From LMUY01 sp964246185 (GTDB lineage Bacteria; Pseudomonadota; Alphaproteobacteria; Acetobacterales; Acetobacteraceae): 64,000 bases of DNA. Below the pieces are notes generated by a model. The model was not told the DNA's origin. It worked only from the letters and a program-made list of their open reading frames with translations, and made no database searches. Below are positions 17,970-26,907 of the stretch, in pieces. The stretch covers positions 1-64,000 of the forward strand of contig CAXTPP010000001.1 in assembly GCA_964246185.1 (NCBI GenBank). The letters run 5' to 3'. How positions within the stretch are numbered: the first letter of the stretch is position 1; each line of letters begins with the position of its first letter. The position numbers and the translations under genes were made by a program.

Positions 17970-18825
17970 GGCGGATGCCCGGGCTGAACAGGCCCGAGGG
18001 ACGGAATACCAGCATCAGCAGCAGCACCGCGAAGCCGAACAGCGTCTGATACGCCGCCGACACGTACACCGCACCCAGCGTCTCGACCACGCCGAGCAGC
18101 AGGCCGCCCGCCACCGCGCCCCACACGTTGCCGAGGCCGCCCAGGATGACCACCACGAAGGCGTTGAGCAGCACCGCGTCCGCCATGTAGGGGAATACCG
18201 CGTAGGTGGGCGCATAGGCGAACGCGGCCAGGCCGGCGAGCAGGCCGGAGACGAAGAACGCCGTCACGTACTGGGTCTGCGGCCGGATGCCGAGGATGGC
18301 GGCGGCCTCGCTGTTCTGCGACACGGCGCGGATGGCGCGGCCCACGGAGGTGCGTTGCAGGAACAGCTCCAGCGCGAGCAGGGACAGCCCCGCCGTCAGC
18401 ACCAGCGCCACCGACACCGCCGGGATCTCGATGCCGCCGAACCGCACCAGCGCGGCCTCGTAAGGCGGCGAGAGCGAGACGTGGTCGCCGCCCCAGATGG
18501 CCAGCGCCGTGTTGTCCAGCACCAGCAGCAGCCCGAGCGCCACCGCAGGCGCCGCGAGCGGCCGGGTGCGGACGAAGCGGTAGGCCAGCCGCTCCGTCAA
18601 GGCCGAGAGCACCCCCGCGAACAGCACGCCTGCCGCCACCGCCAGCCAGAACGGCAGCCCTGCCCCCTGCTGCAGCCAGAGCATGACGTAGGCCGACAGG
18701 GTGATGATCCCGGCCTGGGCGAAGTTCGGCACGTCCATCACCCCGAACACCAGCGTCAGGCCGGCGCCGAGCAGCGCGAACAGGGACCCGAGGACGATGC
18801 CGTTGGCCAGCGTTTGCAGCAGCAA
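17959..18825 (-). CDS. HAAT-type ABC transporter permease (LivH-like)
   Basis: A 288-residue permease that begins LQTLANGIVLGSLFALLGAGLTLVFGV (residues 3-29), the normal LivH opening. It also has the coupling motif AIRAVSQNSEAAAILGI near 175. It starts four bases after the binding-protein gene ends. It pairs with the LivM-like subunit to form the membrane channel. Confidence 0.93.
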   Translation of the reverse strand: MLLQTLANGIVLGSLFALLGAGLTLVFGVMDVPNFAQAGIITLSAYVMLWLQQGAGLPFWLAVAAGVLFAGVLSALTERLAYRFVRTRPLAAPAVALGLLLVLDNTALAIWGGDHVSLSPPYEAALVRFGGIEIPAVSVALVLTAGLSLLALELFLQRTSVGRAIRAVSQNSEAAAILGIRPQTQYVTAFFVSGLLAGLAAFAYAPTYAVFPYMADAVLLNAFVVVILGGLGNVWGAVAGGLLLGVVETLGAVYVSAAYQTLFGFAVLLLMLVFRPSGLFSPGIRRVA

Positions 18826-18829
18826 GGCG

Positions 18830-20083
18830 CTACGGCCCCGCGCAGCCGTCCGCCACGACCTGCTCGCGCGTGACCTTCAGGCCGTCCATGAAGAACATCA
18901 TGGCCGCGCCGACCGTCTTCTGCTCCGGGCACCAGCGCACGCCCTCCGCCAAGGTCTGCGCGTCACGGCCGTGGAACAGCTTGCCGTCCGCCGTCGGAAT
19001 CCAGCCGCTGACGGTGTGGTCCGGCACCGGCATCGCCAGCATCGCCGCGTAGATCGCGTCCCGGTCGGTCACGCTGCCCGCCTTCTGCATGGCGGCCGCA
19101 AGCACGTAGGGCGCATCGTACGCCCACATCGTCAGGTCGTCCGGGTACTCCTTGAAGCGGGCGAGGAACTGCTTGAAGAACGCCTGGGTGGCTGGCTCCG
19201 GCGAGGTCTGCGGCAGCGACCCGGCGAAGTCGTAGCTGTCCTTCATCACGTCGATGTAAAGCGGGTCGCCGATGATCTGCTGGGCCTGGGTGGGCGTGGC
19301 GCCCGCGTTGTGGATCACCGGGATGTCCCGCACGCCGGACTGGTAGAGCTGCTTGGCGACCGGCAGCACCTCCTGGGTGACGCCGCCCAGGTAGATCGCG
19401 TCCGGCTTGGCCGCCATCGCCGACTGGATGAACGGCGCGAAGTTGGTGGTGTTCGGCGGGTAATTGACGTCGGAAACCACCTCGACGCCGTATTCCTTGG
19501 CCGCCTTGGCCATCCAGGTCTCCAGCCCCTTCGAGTACGGGTCAGCCTCGGAGCCGATGAAGCTGATGCGCGACTTGTGCAGCACGTTCTTCAAGTACCA
19601 CACCCCGCCGGGCACGTAGGCCGGCGTGTCGGACCGCAGCAGAAAGACATGCTTGTCCACGTCCAGGATGCTTGGGAAGGTGCTGTCCAGGATATTGAGC
19701 ACCGGCAGCGGCGCGCGGCGGAACTGGGCGGCGTAGATGCGGGTGTTGTCGGCCAGGACCAGCACCGGCACCTTGTCCACCTCCACCAGCTGGCGGTAGT
19801 CGGAGATGCCGACGGTGGCGGGGCTGGACTCGTCGTCCAGCACCTTGATGGCGATCTTGTAGCGCTTGCCCGCGACATCAAACCCGCCGGCCGCGTTGAT
19901 CGCTTCGGTCGAGAGCTGCATGGCGTCGCGCTCCGGCGGGCCGAGCGTGGAGAACAGGCCAGACAGCGGCAGGATAGCGCCGATGGTGACGGTGTCGGCC
20001 GGTTGCGCCATGGCGGGTGCGGCCATGATGCAGGCCGCGAACCAAGCCGCGGCGCTCAGCAACCCGTAGCGACGGGACTTCAT
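18830..20083 (-). CDS. HAAT-type ABC transporter periplasmic binding protein
   Basis: A 417-residue Leu/Ile/Val-binding-protein family member. It has a cleavable signal (SAAAWFAACIMAAPAMAQ) and the family start VTIGAILPLSGLFSTLGPPERDAMQLSTEAINAAGG over about 32-68. It captures the ligand in the periplasm for the LivHMGF-like complex encoded directly downstream. The ligand cannot be read from the sequence; the SDR and Zn-dehydrogenase in the same operon argue for a polyol or other hydroxy compound rather than an amino acid. Confidence 0.92.
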   Translation of the reverse strand: MKSRRYGLLSAAAWFAACIMAAPAMAQPADTVTIGAILPLSGLFSTLGPPERDAMQLSTEAINAAGGFDVAGKRYKIAIKVLDDESSPATVGISDYRQLVEVDKVPVLVLADNTRIYAAQFRRAPLPVLNILDSTFPSILDVDKHVFLLRSDTPAYVPGGVWYLKNVLHKSRISFIGSEADPYSKGLETWMAKAAKEYGVEVVSDVNYPPNTTNFAPFIQSAMAAKPDAIYLGGVTQEVLPVAKQLYQSGVRDIPVIHNAGATPTQAQQIIGDPLYIDVMKDSYDFAGSLPQTSPEPATQAFFKQFLARFKEYPDDLTMWAYDAPYVLAAAMQKAGSVTDRDAIYAAMLAMPVPDHTVSGWIPTADGKLFHGRDAQTLAEGVRWCPEQKTVGAAMMFFMDGLKVTREQVVADGCAGP

Positions 20084-20169
20084 CCGTTGTCTCCCTCGAA
20101 CCGCCGCATGCCACTCAGGGCCGCGGCGTTGAAACGACCTTGGCGGACCGGCTGGGGCCGGTCAATCGC

Positions 20170-20922
20170 CTAGCCCATGACCGAGTGGATGAACGCCACC
20201 GTGCGCTCCGCGATCAGCCCGGCATCGTGGTCGAGCGTCGCCACGTGATAGGAGTTGTCGAGCCACAGCAGCTCCACCCGGCCCGAGCCGAGCGAGGAGG
20301 CGATCAGCCGCGCGTTCGCCGGCTTGACCACATGGTCGTCGCGCGACTGGATCACCAGCGCCGGGCAGGCGACGCGGCCGAGCAAGTCCCGGGTCACGCC
20401 CGTCAGCGCGTAAAGCTCGGCCAGGCAGCGGGCCGGCGTGGCGGGATAGGCCAGCTCGCGCTGCGCCGGGTCCTTGATGTCCGAGCCGATGCCCGGGAGC
20501 ATGGCCGCCGGGTCTCCGAAGGCCAGGCCCGCAAGACCGGCCGAGTCCATCTGCACGACGGCGTTGATCGGCACGATGCCGCGCAGCACGTCCGCATGGC
20601 GGCCTGCGGTGAGCAGCGTCAGCGTGCCGCCCATGGACAGGCCGGCCATGAACACCGTGGAGCAGCGGCCGCGAAGCTCGTCCAGCGCGGCATCGATCGC
20701 GCCCACCCAATCCCGTGCGCCGGTGCCTGCCATGTCCTCCGGCGACGTGCCGTGGCCGGGCAGGCGCGGGGCGGAGACGGTGAAGCCGGCCGCCGCCAGC
20801 GCCTCGCCGAGCGGGCGCATGCTCTGGGTGGTGCCGGTGAAGCCGTGCGAGAGCAGCACGCCCACGTCGCTGCCCTCGAACAGGAACGGCTCTGCGCCGG
20901 CCATCACGGTTGGATCGTCCAT
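20170..20922 (-). CDS. Alpha/beta-hydrolase, carboxylesterase (Est30-like)
   Basis: A 250-residue hydrolase of the monoglyceride lipase/Est30 type. It has the oxyanion region LLSHGFTGTTQSM, the lid region PRLPGHGTSPED, the nucleophile elbow GLSMGG (Ser), Asp in QSRDDHVVKP and His in NSYHVATLDHD. The start ATG at 20922 has AAAGGAG eight bases before it; an ATG six bases upstream lies too near that site. It could cleave an imported ester before the dehydrogenases act. Confidence 0.88.
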   Translation of the reverse strand: MDDPTVMAGAEPFLFEGSDVGVLLSHGFTGTTQSMRPLGEALAAAGFTVSAPRLPGHGTSPEDMAGTGARDWVGAIDAALDELRGRCSTVFMAGLSMGGTLTLLTAGRHADVLRGIVPINAVVQMDSAGLAGLAFGDPAAMLPGIGSDIKDPAQRELAYPATPARCLAELYALTGVTRDLLGRVACPALVIQSRDDHVVKPANARLIASSLGSGRVELLWLDNSYHVATLDHDAGLIAERTVAFIHSVMG

Positions 20923-21029
20923 ACTCATCGCTCCTTTGATAGGGCCGCCAGCGCCCGGTGCAGCACGGCACAAACCATGCTCCCCCCGTCCGCTTCAGCA
21001 AGGGCAGCGCGGTCCGGGGGCGGATGGCG

Positions 21030-21782
21030 CTACTGGATGGTGTAGCCGCCGTCCACCACGAGGTTGGCCCCGGTGATCATGCCTGCGCCGCTGCTGGCGA
21101 GGAACAGGGCGGCGTGGGCGATCTCCTCCGGCTGTACGAAGCGACCGGTTGGAATCTTGCGCTTCATCGCCTCGCCGACCTCGCCGGCCCAGGCCTTGCG
21201 GCCGAGTTCCGTCTCCACGACGGTCGGGGATATCGCGTTGACGGTGATGCCGTGGGCCGCCCATTCCAGCGCCAGCACCTTGGTCATGCCGAGCAGCCCA
21301 GCCTTGCTGGCGCAATAGGCCAAATGCCGGTCCAACGCCACGAAACCGGCCTGGGACGCGAGATTGACGACCCGCCCCGCGCCCGCGCTGCGCAGGGCGG
21401 GGAACGCGGCGCGCGCCATGAGGAACGGCGCGCGCAGGTTGATCGCCATCGTGAGGTCCCAGTCCTCGTCCGTCACCGCCTCAGCCCGCTCGAGCCGCAC
21501 GATCCCGGCGTTGTTGACCAGGATGTCGAGGCGGCCAAGCGCGTCGGTCGCCGCTGCCACGGCGCGGGCCGCCTCCCCGGGCGCCGTGATGTCGCTCACG
21601 TGCGCATGGTGCCCATGACCCGGCAACCCCGCCGCCATGTCCGCCGCCGCCGGGCTCAGGTCCACGACCGCGACCTTGGCGCCGTGCGCCGCAAGGGCAT
21701 GGGCGATTGCGCCGCCGATCCCGGCCGCGCCGCCGGTGACGAGCGCCGCCTTGCCGGTGAAGTCGAACACGCTGGCTGGCAT
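21030..21782 (-). CDS. Short-chain dehydrogenase/reductase, polyol-dehydrogenase-like
   Basis: A 250-residue classical SDR. It has TGGAAGIG (cofactor), NNAG, catalytic Ser in NLASQAG, YCASK (Tyr-x3-Lys) and the C-terminal ITGANLVVDGGYTI. The overall pattern resembles GolD/D-threitol dehydrogenase-type enzymes often found beside CUT2 importers. The Asp in VVDLS after the second strand favours NAD over NADP. The ATG at 21782 overlaps the stop of the sugar-binding-protein gene by one base; a GTG lies one codon earlier. Confidence 0.88.
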   Translation of the reverse strand: MPASVFDFTGKAALVTGGAAGIGGAIAHALAAHGAKVAVVDLSPAAADMAAGLPGHGHHAHVSDITAPGEAARAVAAATDALGRLDILVNNAGIVRLERAEAVTDEDWDLTMAINLRAPFLMARAAFPALRSAGAGRVVNLASQAGFVALDRHLAYCASKAGLLGMTKVLALEWAAHGITVNAISPTVVETELGRKAWAGEVGEAMKRKIPTGRFVQPEEIAHAALFLASSGAGMITGANLVVDGGYTIQ

Positions 21783-22789
21783 CACGCCTTTTGCCGCTTG
21801 GCGAGCAGCGCATCCGCGTTCTGCAACGTGACCGGAGTCCAGGGCACGCTGTAGTTCGCCGCCGTGCCGCCGTCCCAGGCCATCTGCGCGCCGTACTCCT
21901 TCCAGGCATCGCTTTCAGGCTGGTAGCCCCCGCCCACCAGGTGGCGCAACGCCACGTCCAGCGCGCCCTGCGCCTGCGCGTGGGCGTCTTGCAGGATGCT
22001 CATCATGTCGCCCGCCTTCACGGCCAGGATCGCGTCGGTCACGCCGTCGATGCCGACGATGGGGATCGTCTTGGGGTCGATTCCAGCGGCCTTCACCGCT
22101 TCCAGCGCGCCCAGACCCATTTCGTCGTTCTGGCCGATGACGCCGTTGATCTGGCCAGGGTGGGCCGTCAGCCAGTTCTCCATGAGGGACTGCGCCTCCG
22201 CCCGGGACCAGTTCGCCGTCTTGCGCTCCAGGACCTTCATGCCCGGGTTGGCCGACAGCACCTGCTGGTTGCCGCGCCCACGCTCGATCTCGCCGCTCTG
22301 GCCGATCGGACCCTGCAGAACGACCACGTTGCCCTTGCCGCCCATGGCCTTGACGATGGCTTCCGCCTCCATGACGCCCGCTTTCTCGTCGTTGGAGCCG
22401 ACGTAGGAAAGCAGGTCGTCGCCCGCCACACGCGCGTTGGAGCCGACCACGGGAATACCGGCGGCCTTCGCCTTGCGGACCGCGTCGGCGCCCGCCTGGA
22501 TGTCGATCGGCACGAAGACGATGGCATCGAAGCGCTGCGTGATCATGGTGTCGAACTGGTTGGACTGGGTCAGCGCGTCATACTGCCCGTCGAACACGGT
22601 GATGACGGCCTGGCCGCTGCGCGCCGCCGGGTGCGCCTTGATGGCGCCGGTCCAGAGCTGCATGAACTCCGCCTTGAGCCCATAGACGGCAGCGCCGATC
22701 TTGTAGCTCTTGCCGGCCTGCGCCCGGGCGATGGCGGGCATGGCCAGTGCGGCTGCGGTTCCGGCCAGAAGTGTCCTGCGCTGCAACAT
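21782..22789 (-). CDS. CUT2-type sugar/polyol ABC transporter binding protein
   Basis: A 335-residue periplasmic binding protein of the ribose/erythritol family. The signal is twin-arginine-like (LQRRTLLAGTAAALAMPAIARA). Family features are FDAIVFVPIDIQAG, GIPVVGSNA and GQNDEMGLGALEAVKAAG. A GGAG lies nine bases before the ATG. It serves the permease and ATPase encoded just upstream in the operon. Confidence 0.93.
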   Translation of the reverse strand: MLQRRTLLAGTAAALAMPAIARAQAGKSYKIGAAVYGLKAEFMQLWTGAIKAHPAARSGQAVITVFDGQYDALTQSNQFDTMITQRFDAIVFVPIDIQAGADAVRKAKAAGIPVVGSNARVAGDDLLSYVGSNDEKAGVMEAEAIVKAMGGKGNVVVLQGPIGQSGEIERGRGNQQVLSANPGMKVLERKTANWSRAEAQSLMENWLTAHPGQINGVIGQNDEMGLGALEAVKAAGIDPKTIPIVGIDGVTDAILAVKAGDMMSILQDAHAQAQGALDVALRHLVGGGYQPESDAWKEYGAQMAWDGGTAANYSVPWTPVTLQNADALLAKRQKA

Positions 22790-22805
22790 TCGGATGCTCC
22801 TTATT

Positions 22806-22850
22806 GCTTGGTTCAGTCTCGCTTGGTTCAGTCTGGCTTGGTTCAGTCTG
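22806..22850 (-). repeat. Three 15-bp tandem repeats at the permease/binding-protein boundary
   Basis: Units GCTTGGTTCAGTCTC, GCTTGGTTCAGTCTG and GCTTGGTTCAGTCTG stand head to tail, differing at one base. They cover the last codons of the permease gene and the spacer before the binding-protein gene. A change of copy number would change the spacing between the two cistrons. Confidence 0.9.
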
Positions 22851-23826
22851 GGCTGCGACGCGAGGTGTCGAGCAGCACCGCGAGCACGATGATCGCGCCC
22901 TTGATGACCTGCTGGTAGTACGAGGACACGCCCATCAGATCGAGGCCGTTGTTGATCACCGCGATGATCAGCGCGCCGAGCAGCGTGCCGGCGACGCTGC
23001 CCACGCCGCCGGTCAGGCTGGTGCCGCCAATCACCACGGCGGCGATCGCGTCCAGCTCGTAGCTCAGCCCCGCCTGCGGCAGCGCGGAGGTGGTGCGCGC
23101 GGCGAGCACCATGCCCGCCAGGCCCGCGAGCGCCCCGGAGATGGCGTAGGCCGAGAAGATGATCTTGCGCGTGCCGATCCCGCTGGTGCGCGCGCTGCGT
23201 TCGTTGCCGCCGGTGGCATAGACGTAGCGGCCGTAGGTGGTGAAGCGCAGCACGGCCCAGGCCAGCAGCGTGATCGCCGCGAACAGCGCCACCGGCACCG
23301 GCACCCCCGCCACGAAGCCCTGGCCGAGCTTGAGGAACCCAGGGGCAAGGTGCGGGACCGGCATGCCGTCGTTGGCGATGAAGGTGAGGCCGCGCGCCAC
23401 GCTCAACATGCCGAGCGTGGCGACGAACGGCGGCACCCGCAGCCGGGCCACCAGCGCGCCGTTGACCATGCCGAGGCCGAGCCCCGCGGTGATGCCGAGC
23501 GTTATGGCGCTGCCTGCGTTGCCCGGGGCGGCGCCGGTGACGAGCGAGGCGCCCAGGATGCCGCACAGGGCGAGCAGGGAACCCACCGACAGGTCGATGC
23601 CGCCGGTCAGGATCACGAAGGTTTGGCCCACGGCCAGGATGCCGTTGATGCTGGCTTGACGCAGCACGTTGAGGATGTTGAGCCGGGTCAGGAAATACGG
23701 ATTGAGCAGGCTCAGCCCGAAGCACAGCGCCACGAACGCGATGACGATGCCGTAGCGCGACAGCATGTGCCCGATGGCAAGGCCTGGGCGGGACAGGCCC
23801 CGGCCTGCCATTTTCAGCTCGCTCAC
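22843..23826 (-). CDS. CUT2-type sugar/polyol ABC transporter permease
   Basis: A 327-residue RbsC-like permease with the family segment NGILAVGQTFVILTGGIDLSVGS at about 55-77 and the coupling motif ATGGNERSARTSGI. A GTG start at 23826 overlaps the ATPase stop (GTGA); the ATG at 23811 is the alternative. A longer open frame continuing upstream is only the antiparallel-frame shadow of the ATPase gene. Confidence 0.93.
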   Translation of the reverse strand: MSELKMAGRGLSRPGLAIGHMLSRYGIVIAFVALCFGLSLLNPYFLTRLNILNVLRQASINGILAVGQTFVILTGGIDLSVGSLLALCGILGASLVTGAAPGNAGSAITLGITAGLGLGMVNGALVARLRVPPFVATLGMLSVARGLTFIANDGMPVPHLAPGFLKLGQGFVAGVPVPVALFAAITLLAWAVLRFTTYGRYVYATGGNERSARTSGIGTRKIIFSAYAISGALAGLAGMVLAARTTSALPQAGLSYELDAIAAVVIGGTSLTGGVGSVAGTLLGALIIAVINNGLDLMGVSSYYQQVIKGAIIVLAVLLDTSRRSPD

Positions 23827-25340
23827 GACGCGAGCTGCATCAGGCGTTCCTGCGACGCGTCCGCCCGGTCCACCACGCCCGCGAGCCGGCCGCGGCGGAA
23901 CACGGCGATGCGGTCGCTCATGCCAAGCACCTCCGGCAGCTCCGACGAGACGACGATGGCGCACCGTCCGTCCGACACGAAGCGCGACAGGAACGCATAC
24001 ACCTCTCGCTTGGCGCCCTCGTCCACGCCGCGGGTCGGCTCGTCGCACAGCAGGATGCGCGGCTCGGTGCCGAGGCAGCGGGCGAGCACCACTTTCTGCT
24101 GGTTGCCGCCGCTCAGGCTGCGCACCGGGGCGTCGATGGAGCGCGCCTTGATGCGGAACAGATCCACCATGCGCAACACCTGCGCACGTTCCCGCTTGGC
24201 GGAAACCAACGGCCCAGCAGACAGCCGGGGCAGGCAAGACAGCGTCGCGTTCTCCCGCACCGACCCGGTCATGACCAGGCCGGTCGCCTTGCGGTCCTCC
24301 GTCACCATCGCCATCCCCGCCTGCAAGGCGTTTGCCGGGCAGGTGATGCGGACCGGCTGCCCGTCGATGCGGATTTCGCCGCTGCTGGCCGCCGCCAGGC
24401 CATACACCGTCTCCAGGAACTCGCTGCGGCCTGCGCCCATCAGCCCGTAGATGCCGAGCACCTCGCCCCGGCGCACGTCGAGCGAGATGTCGTCGAACCA
24501 GCCATCCCGGCCCAGGCGCCTGACCTCCAGCATCGCGTGCGCATCCGGGGCGGGATGCGTGCGGTACTCGTCCCGCAGCTCGGCGCCCAGGATAAGGCGC
24601 ACCAGGCCAGGCCGGTCGATGTCCGCGACCCGGCCCGCGGCCACGAAGCCGCCGTCCCGGAACACGGTGTAGTCGTCGGCGATGGCGAAGATTTCGGTCA
24701 GCCGGTGGCTCACGTAGATCACGCCCACTCCCTGCGCCGTCAGGGTGCGGATGGCGCCGAACAGCACCGCCGTCTCTGCCTCGCCGATCGCGGAGGTCGG
24801 CTCGTCCATGATCAGGACGGTGCTCCGGTGGCTGATCGCCTTGGCGATCTCGACCAGCTGGGTGCGGGCAAGGCTGAGGCTCCGCATGGGCGCCGCCGGC
24901 TCGATGCGGAAGCCCAGGCCGTCGAGCAGTTCGGCCGCCTGCCGGTTGAGGCGCCTGCGGTCCACGATGCAGCCCAGCCGGCGCGGCTCGCGGCCGAGGA
25001 AGATGTTCTCGGCCACCGTCATGTCCGGGATGGGCGAGAGCTCCTGCATGATGATGGCGATCCCGGCGGCGAGCGCCTGCGCCGGCGTGGTGAAGTTCAC
25101 TTGGCGGCCATGGATCGCGATGCGGCCGGAATCGGGACGGAGCAGGCCCATGAGCACGTTGAGAAAGGTGCTCTTGCCAGCGCCGTTGCCGCCGCACAGC
25201 GCGTGGACCGTGCCGGGGCGGAGGGTCAGCCTGCCATCACGCAAGGCACGGACGCCGGCGAAGCTTTTGGCAACGCCTTCGGCCTGCAGCAACGGCCGTG
25301 AATCCAATGTCTGCTCCCTGCCGTCACGCCTTGGTTGCAT
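23823..25340 (-). CDS. CUT2-type sugar ABC transporter ATPase, two nucleotide-binding domains
   Basis: A 505-residue fused double ATPase of the RbsA/MglA type. The first domain has Walker A GGNGAGKST, signature-like SLARTQLVEIA and Walker B VLIMDEPTSAI. The second has a degenerate Walker A GLMGAGRSE, the strong signature LSGGNQQKV and Walker B ILLCDEPTRGV. That asymmetry is normal for the family. It is the first gene of the 11-gene minus-strand operon. No adjacent regulator gene was found. Confidence 0.93.
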   Translation of the reverse strand: MQPRRDGREQTLDSRPLLQAEGVAKSFAGVRALRDGRLTLRPGTVHALCGGNGAGKSTFLNVLMGLLRPDSGRIAIHGRQVNFTTPAQALAAGIAIIMQELSPIPDMTVAENIFLGREPRRLGCIVDRRRLNRQAAELLDGLGFRIEPAAPMRSLSLARTQLVEIAKAISHRSTVLIMDEPTSAIGEAETAVLFGAIRTLTAQGVGVIYVSHRLTEIFAIADDYTVFRDGGFVAAGRVADIDRPGLVRLILGAELRDEYRTHPAPDAHAMLEVRRLGRDGWFDDISLDVRRGEVLGIYGLMGAGRSEFLETVYGLAAASSGEIRIDGQPVRITCPANALQAGMAMVTEDRKATGLVMTGSVRENATLSCLPRLSAGPLVSAKRERAQVLRMVDLFRIKARSIDAPVRSLSGGNQQKVVLARCLGTEPRILLCDEPTRGVDEGAKREVYAFLSRFVSDGRCAIVVSSELPEVLGMSDRIAVFRRGRLAGVVDRADASQERLMQLAS

Positions 25341-25410
25341 GCCAGGCGAGTGTTGGGGTGACGCTTGGAGATATCGCCAGGCGTGTCAAGCCGTCGTTTG
25401 CGGCGCGGCC

Positions 25411-26907
25411 TTACTGCAGCCCCAGCAAGCGGGTGACGCTGTCGCCGTGGATGTCCCTCACCTGCACGTCGCTGCGGTTCCACCAGCCGCCGCCGAGCGC
25501 CTGGAACAGCGCGGCCGTGTCCGCAAGCCGGGCGGCCTGAGCCTGCACCAAGGTCAGGCGCGACTGCAGCGCGACCGATTCCGCGTTCAGCAGGCCAAGG
25601 TAGGCGATCGCGCCCAAATGGAGCTGCTCCTGCGTGATGGCGAGCGCCGCCTGCGCTGTCTTGTCCGCGAACGTCGCCACGCGGACGGCGTCCGCGTCGA
25701 TCTGCAAGGCGTGCAGCGAGTCGGCGACGTTCTGGAAGGCGGTGATGACGGTGCTCTGGTACATCGCCGCCGCCTGATCGAACGCGGCGCGTGCGCCGCG
25801 TTCGCGGTGCAGCAGGGTGCCGCCGTCGAACACCGGTTGCGTCACGCTGGCGGCGATGGTCCAGAACCCGTTGCCCGGCGTGAACAGGCTGGTGAATAGG
25901 CTGGCCTCGCTGCCGCCGAACGCAGTCAGGTTCAGCAGCGGCAGCCGGTTGGCCACGGCAACGCCGATCAGCGCGCTGGCCGAGTGCAAGCTGGCCTCCG
26001 CCTGCTTGATGTCCGGGCGCTGCTGGACCAGCTCGGACGGCAGGCTGACCGGCAGCTCCTCCGGCAGGTGCAGGCTGTCCAGGTCGAATGTTTCCGGGAC
26101 TGCCTCGCTGGGCAGGCGGCCGCTCAGCGCTGTCAGCACGTTCCGCTGCTGCGCCAACTGCTTCTGCAAGGGCGCCAGGCTGGCCTCCGCCTGGCTGATC
26201 GCCGCCTCCTGCGCCAGTTCGTCGATCTTGGCGATGGCGCCCAGGGCCAGCTGCTTCTTGAGGATTCCTCCCAGGCCGCGCGCGATGCCGAGGATGTCCT
26301 GAGTCGCCTGCAACTGGCCGCGTATGGAGGCTTCCACGATGGCGGCGGCCACCAGGTTGGATGTGAGCGTGAGGTAGGTCGCCTCCAACTGGTAGCGTTG
26401 CTGGTCGGCCAGCGCCACCAGCGATTCCACCTGCCGCCGGTTGAGGCCGAACACGTCGGGATTGTAGGCGACGCTGAGCTGCGCCGTATTAAGGCTGTAG
26501 TACGGGTTGCCGGTAGAGGATGCCGGGGACAGCGAACCAGTGGCTGTCTTGTTGCGGCTAGGCGTGAAATTGGCGGACAGGAAGGGCAGGTAACTGCCTT
26601 CCTGGGCGAGCACGCTCTCCCGCGCCTGCCGCAGGGACGCCTGGGCTGCGGCAAGGTCCGGATTGTGCAGCAAGGCCCGGAGAATCAGCTCGTTGAGCGG
26701 GCGGGAGTGAAACAGCTCCCACCACTCGCCGGGGATGTCGAGGCCGGGCACCAGGTGCTGGGTAGGGTTCAGCACCGTGCGGTCGGCGATCAGCTGGGCG
26801 GGCAGCAGCTCCGGCGTGTAGCCGGCAACCGGGGGTGCGGCCGGCGGCTTGAAGTCGGGTCCGACGGCGCAGCCGGCAAGGCAGAGGAGAATGAGGATGG
26901 GCCTCAT
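25411..26907 (-). CDS. Outer-membrane efflux lipoprotein (CzcC/OprM-type)
   Basis: A 498-residue TolC-superfamily channel. It has a lipoprotein signal (ILILLCLAGCAVGPDFKPP; Cys13). Two repeats of the outer-membrane-factor domain follow, with ELVQQRPDIKQAEASLHSASALIGVA marking the start of the second. Its ATG overlaps the stop of the RND pump gene (ATGA), so it is coupled to it. The long frame that extends further upstream is a shadow of the pump gene. Confidence 0.92.
   Translation of the reverse strand: MRPILILLCLAGCAVGPDFKPPAAPPVAGYTPELLPAQLIADRTVLNPTQHLVPGLDIPGEWWELFHSRPLNELILRALLHNPDLAAAQASLRQARESVLAQEGSYLPFLSANFTPSRNKTATGSLSPASSTGNPYYSLNTAQLSVAYNPDVFGLNRRQVESLVALADQQRYQLEATYLTLTSNLVAAAIVEASIRGQLQATQDILGIARGLGGILKKQLALGAIAKIDELAQEAAISQAEASLAPLQKQLAQQRNVLTALSGRLPSEAVPETFDLDSLHLPEELPVSLPSELVQQRPDIKQAEASLHSASALIGVAVANRLPLLNLTAFGGSEASLFTSLFTPGNGFWTIAASVTQPVFDGGTLLHRERGARAAFDQAAAMYQSTVITAFQNVADSLHALQIDADAVRVATFADKTAQAALAITQEQLHLGAIAYLGLLNAESVALQSRLTLVQAQAARLADTAALFQALGGGWWNRSDVQVRDIHGDSVTRLLGLQ

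Noticed and set aside
22806..22850. A CRISPR-like repeat cluster
   Set aside because: The units are 15 bp, directly abutting and without spacers, so this is a simple tandem repeat.
22843..25197. A 784-codon open frame on the minus strand covering permease and ATPase
   Set aside because: Only its last part is the real permease. The upstream part runs out of frame through the ATPase gene and gives Arg/Gly-rich low-complexity protein.
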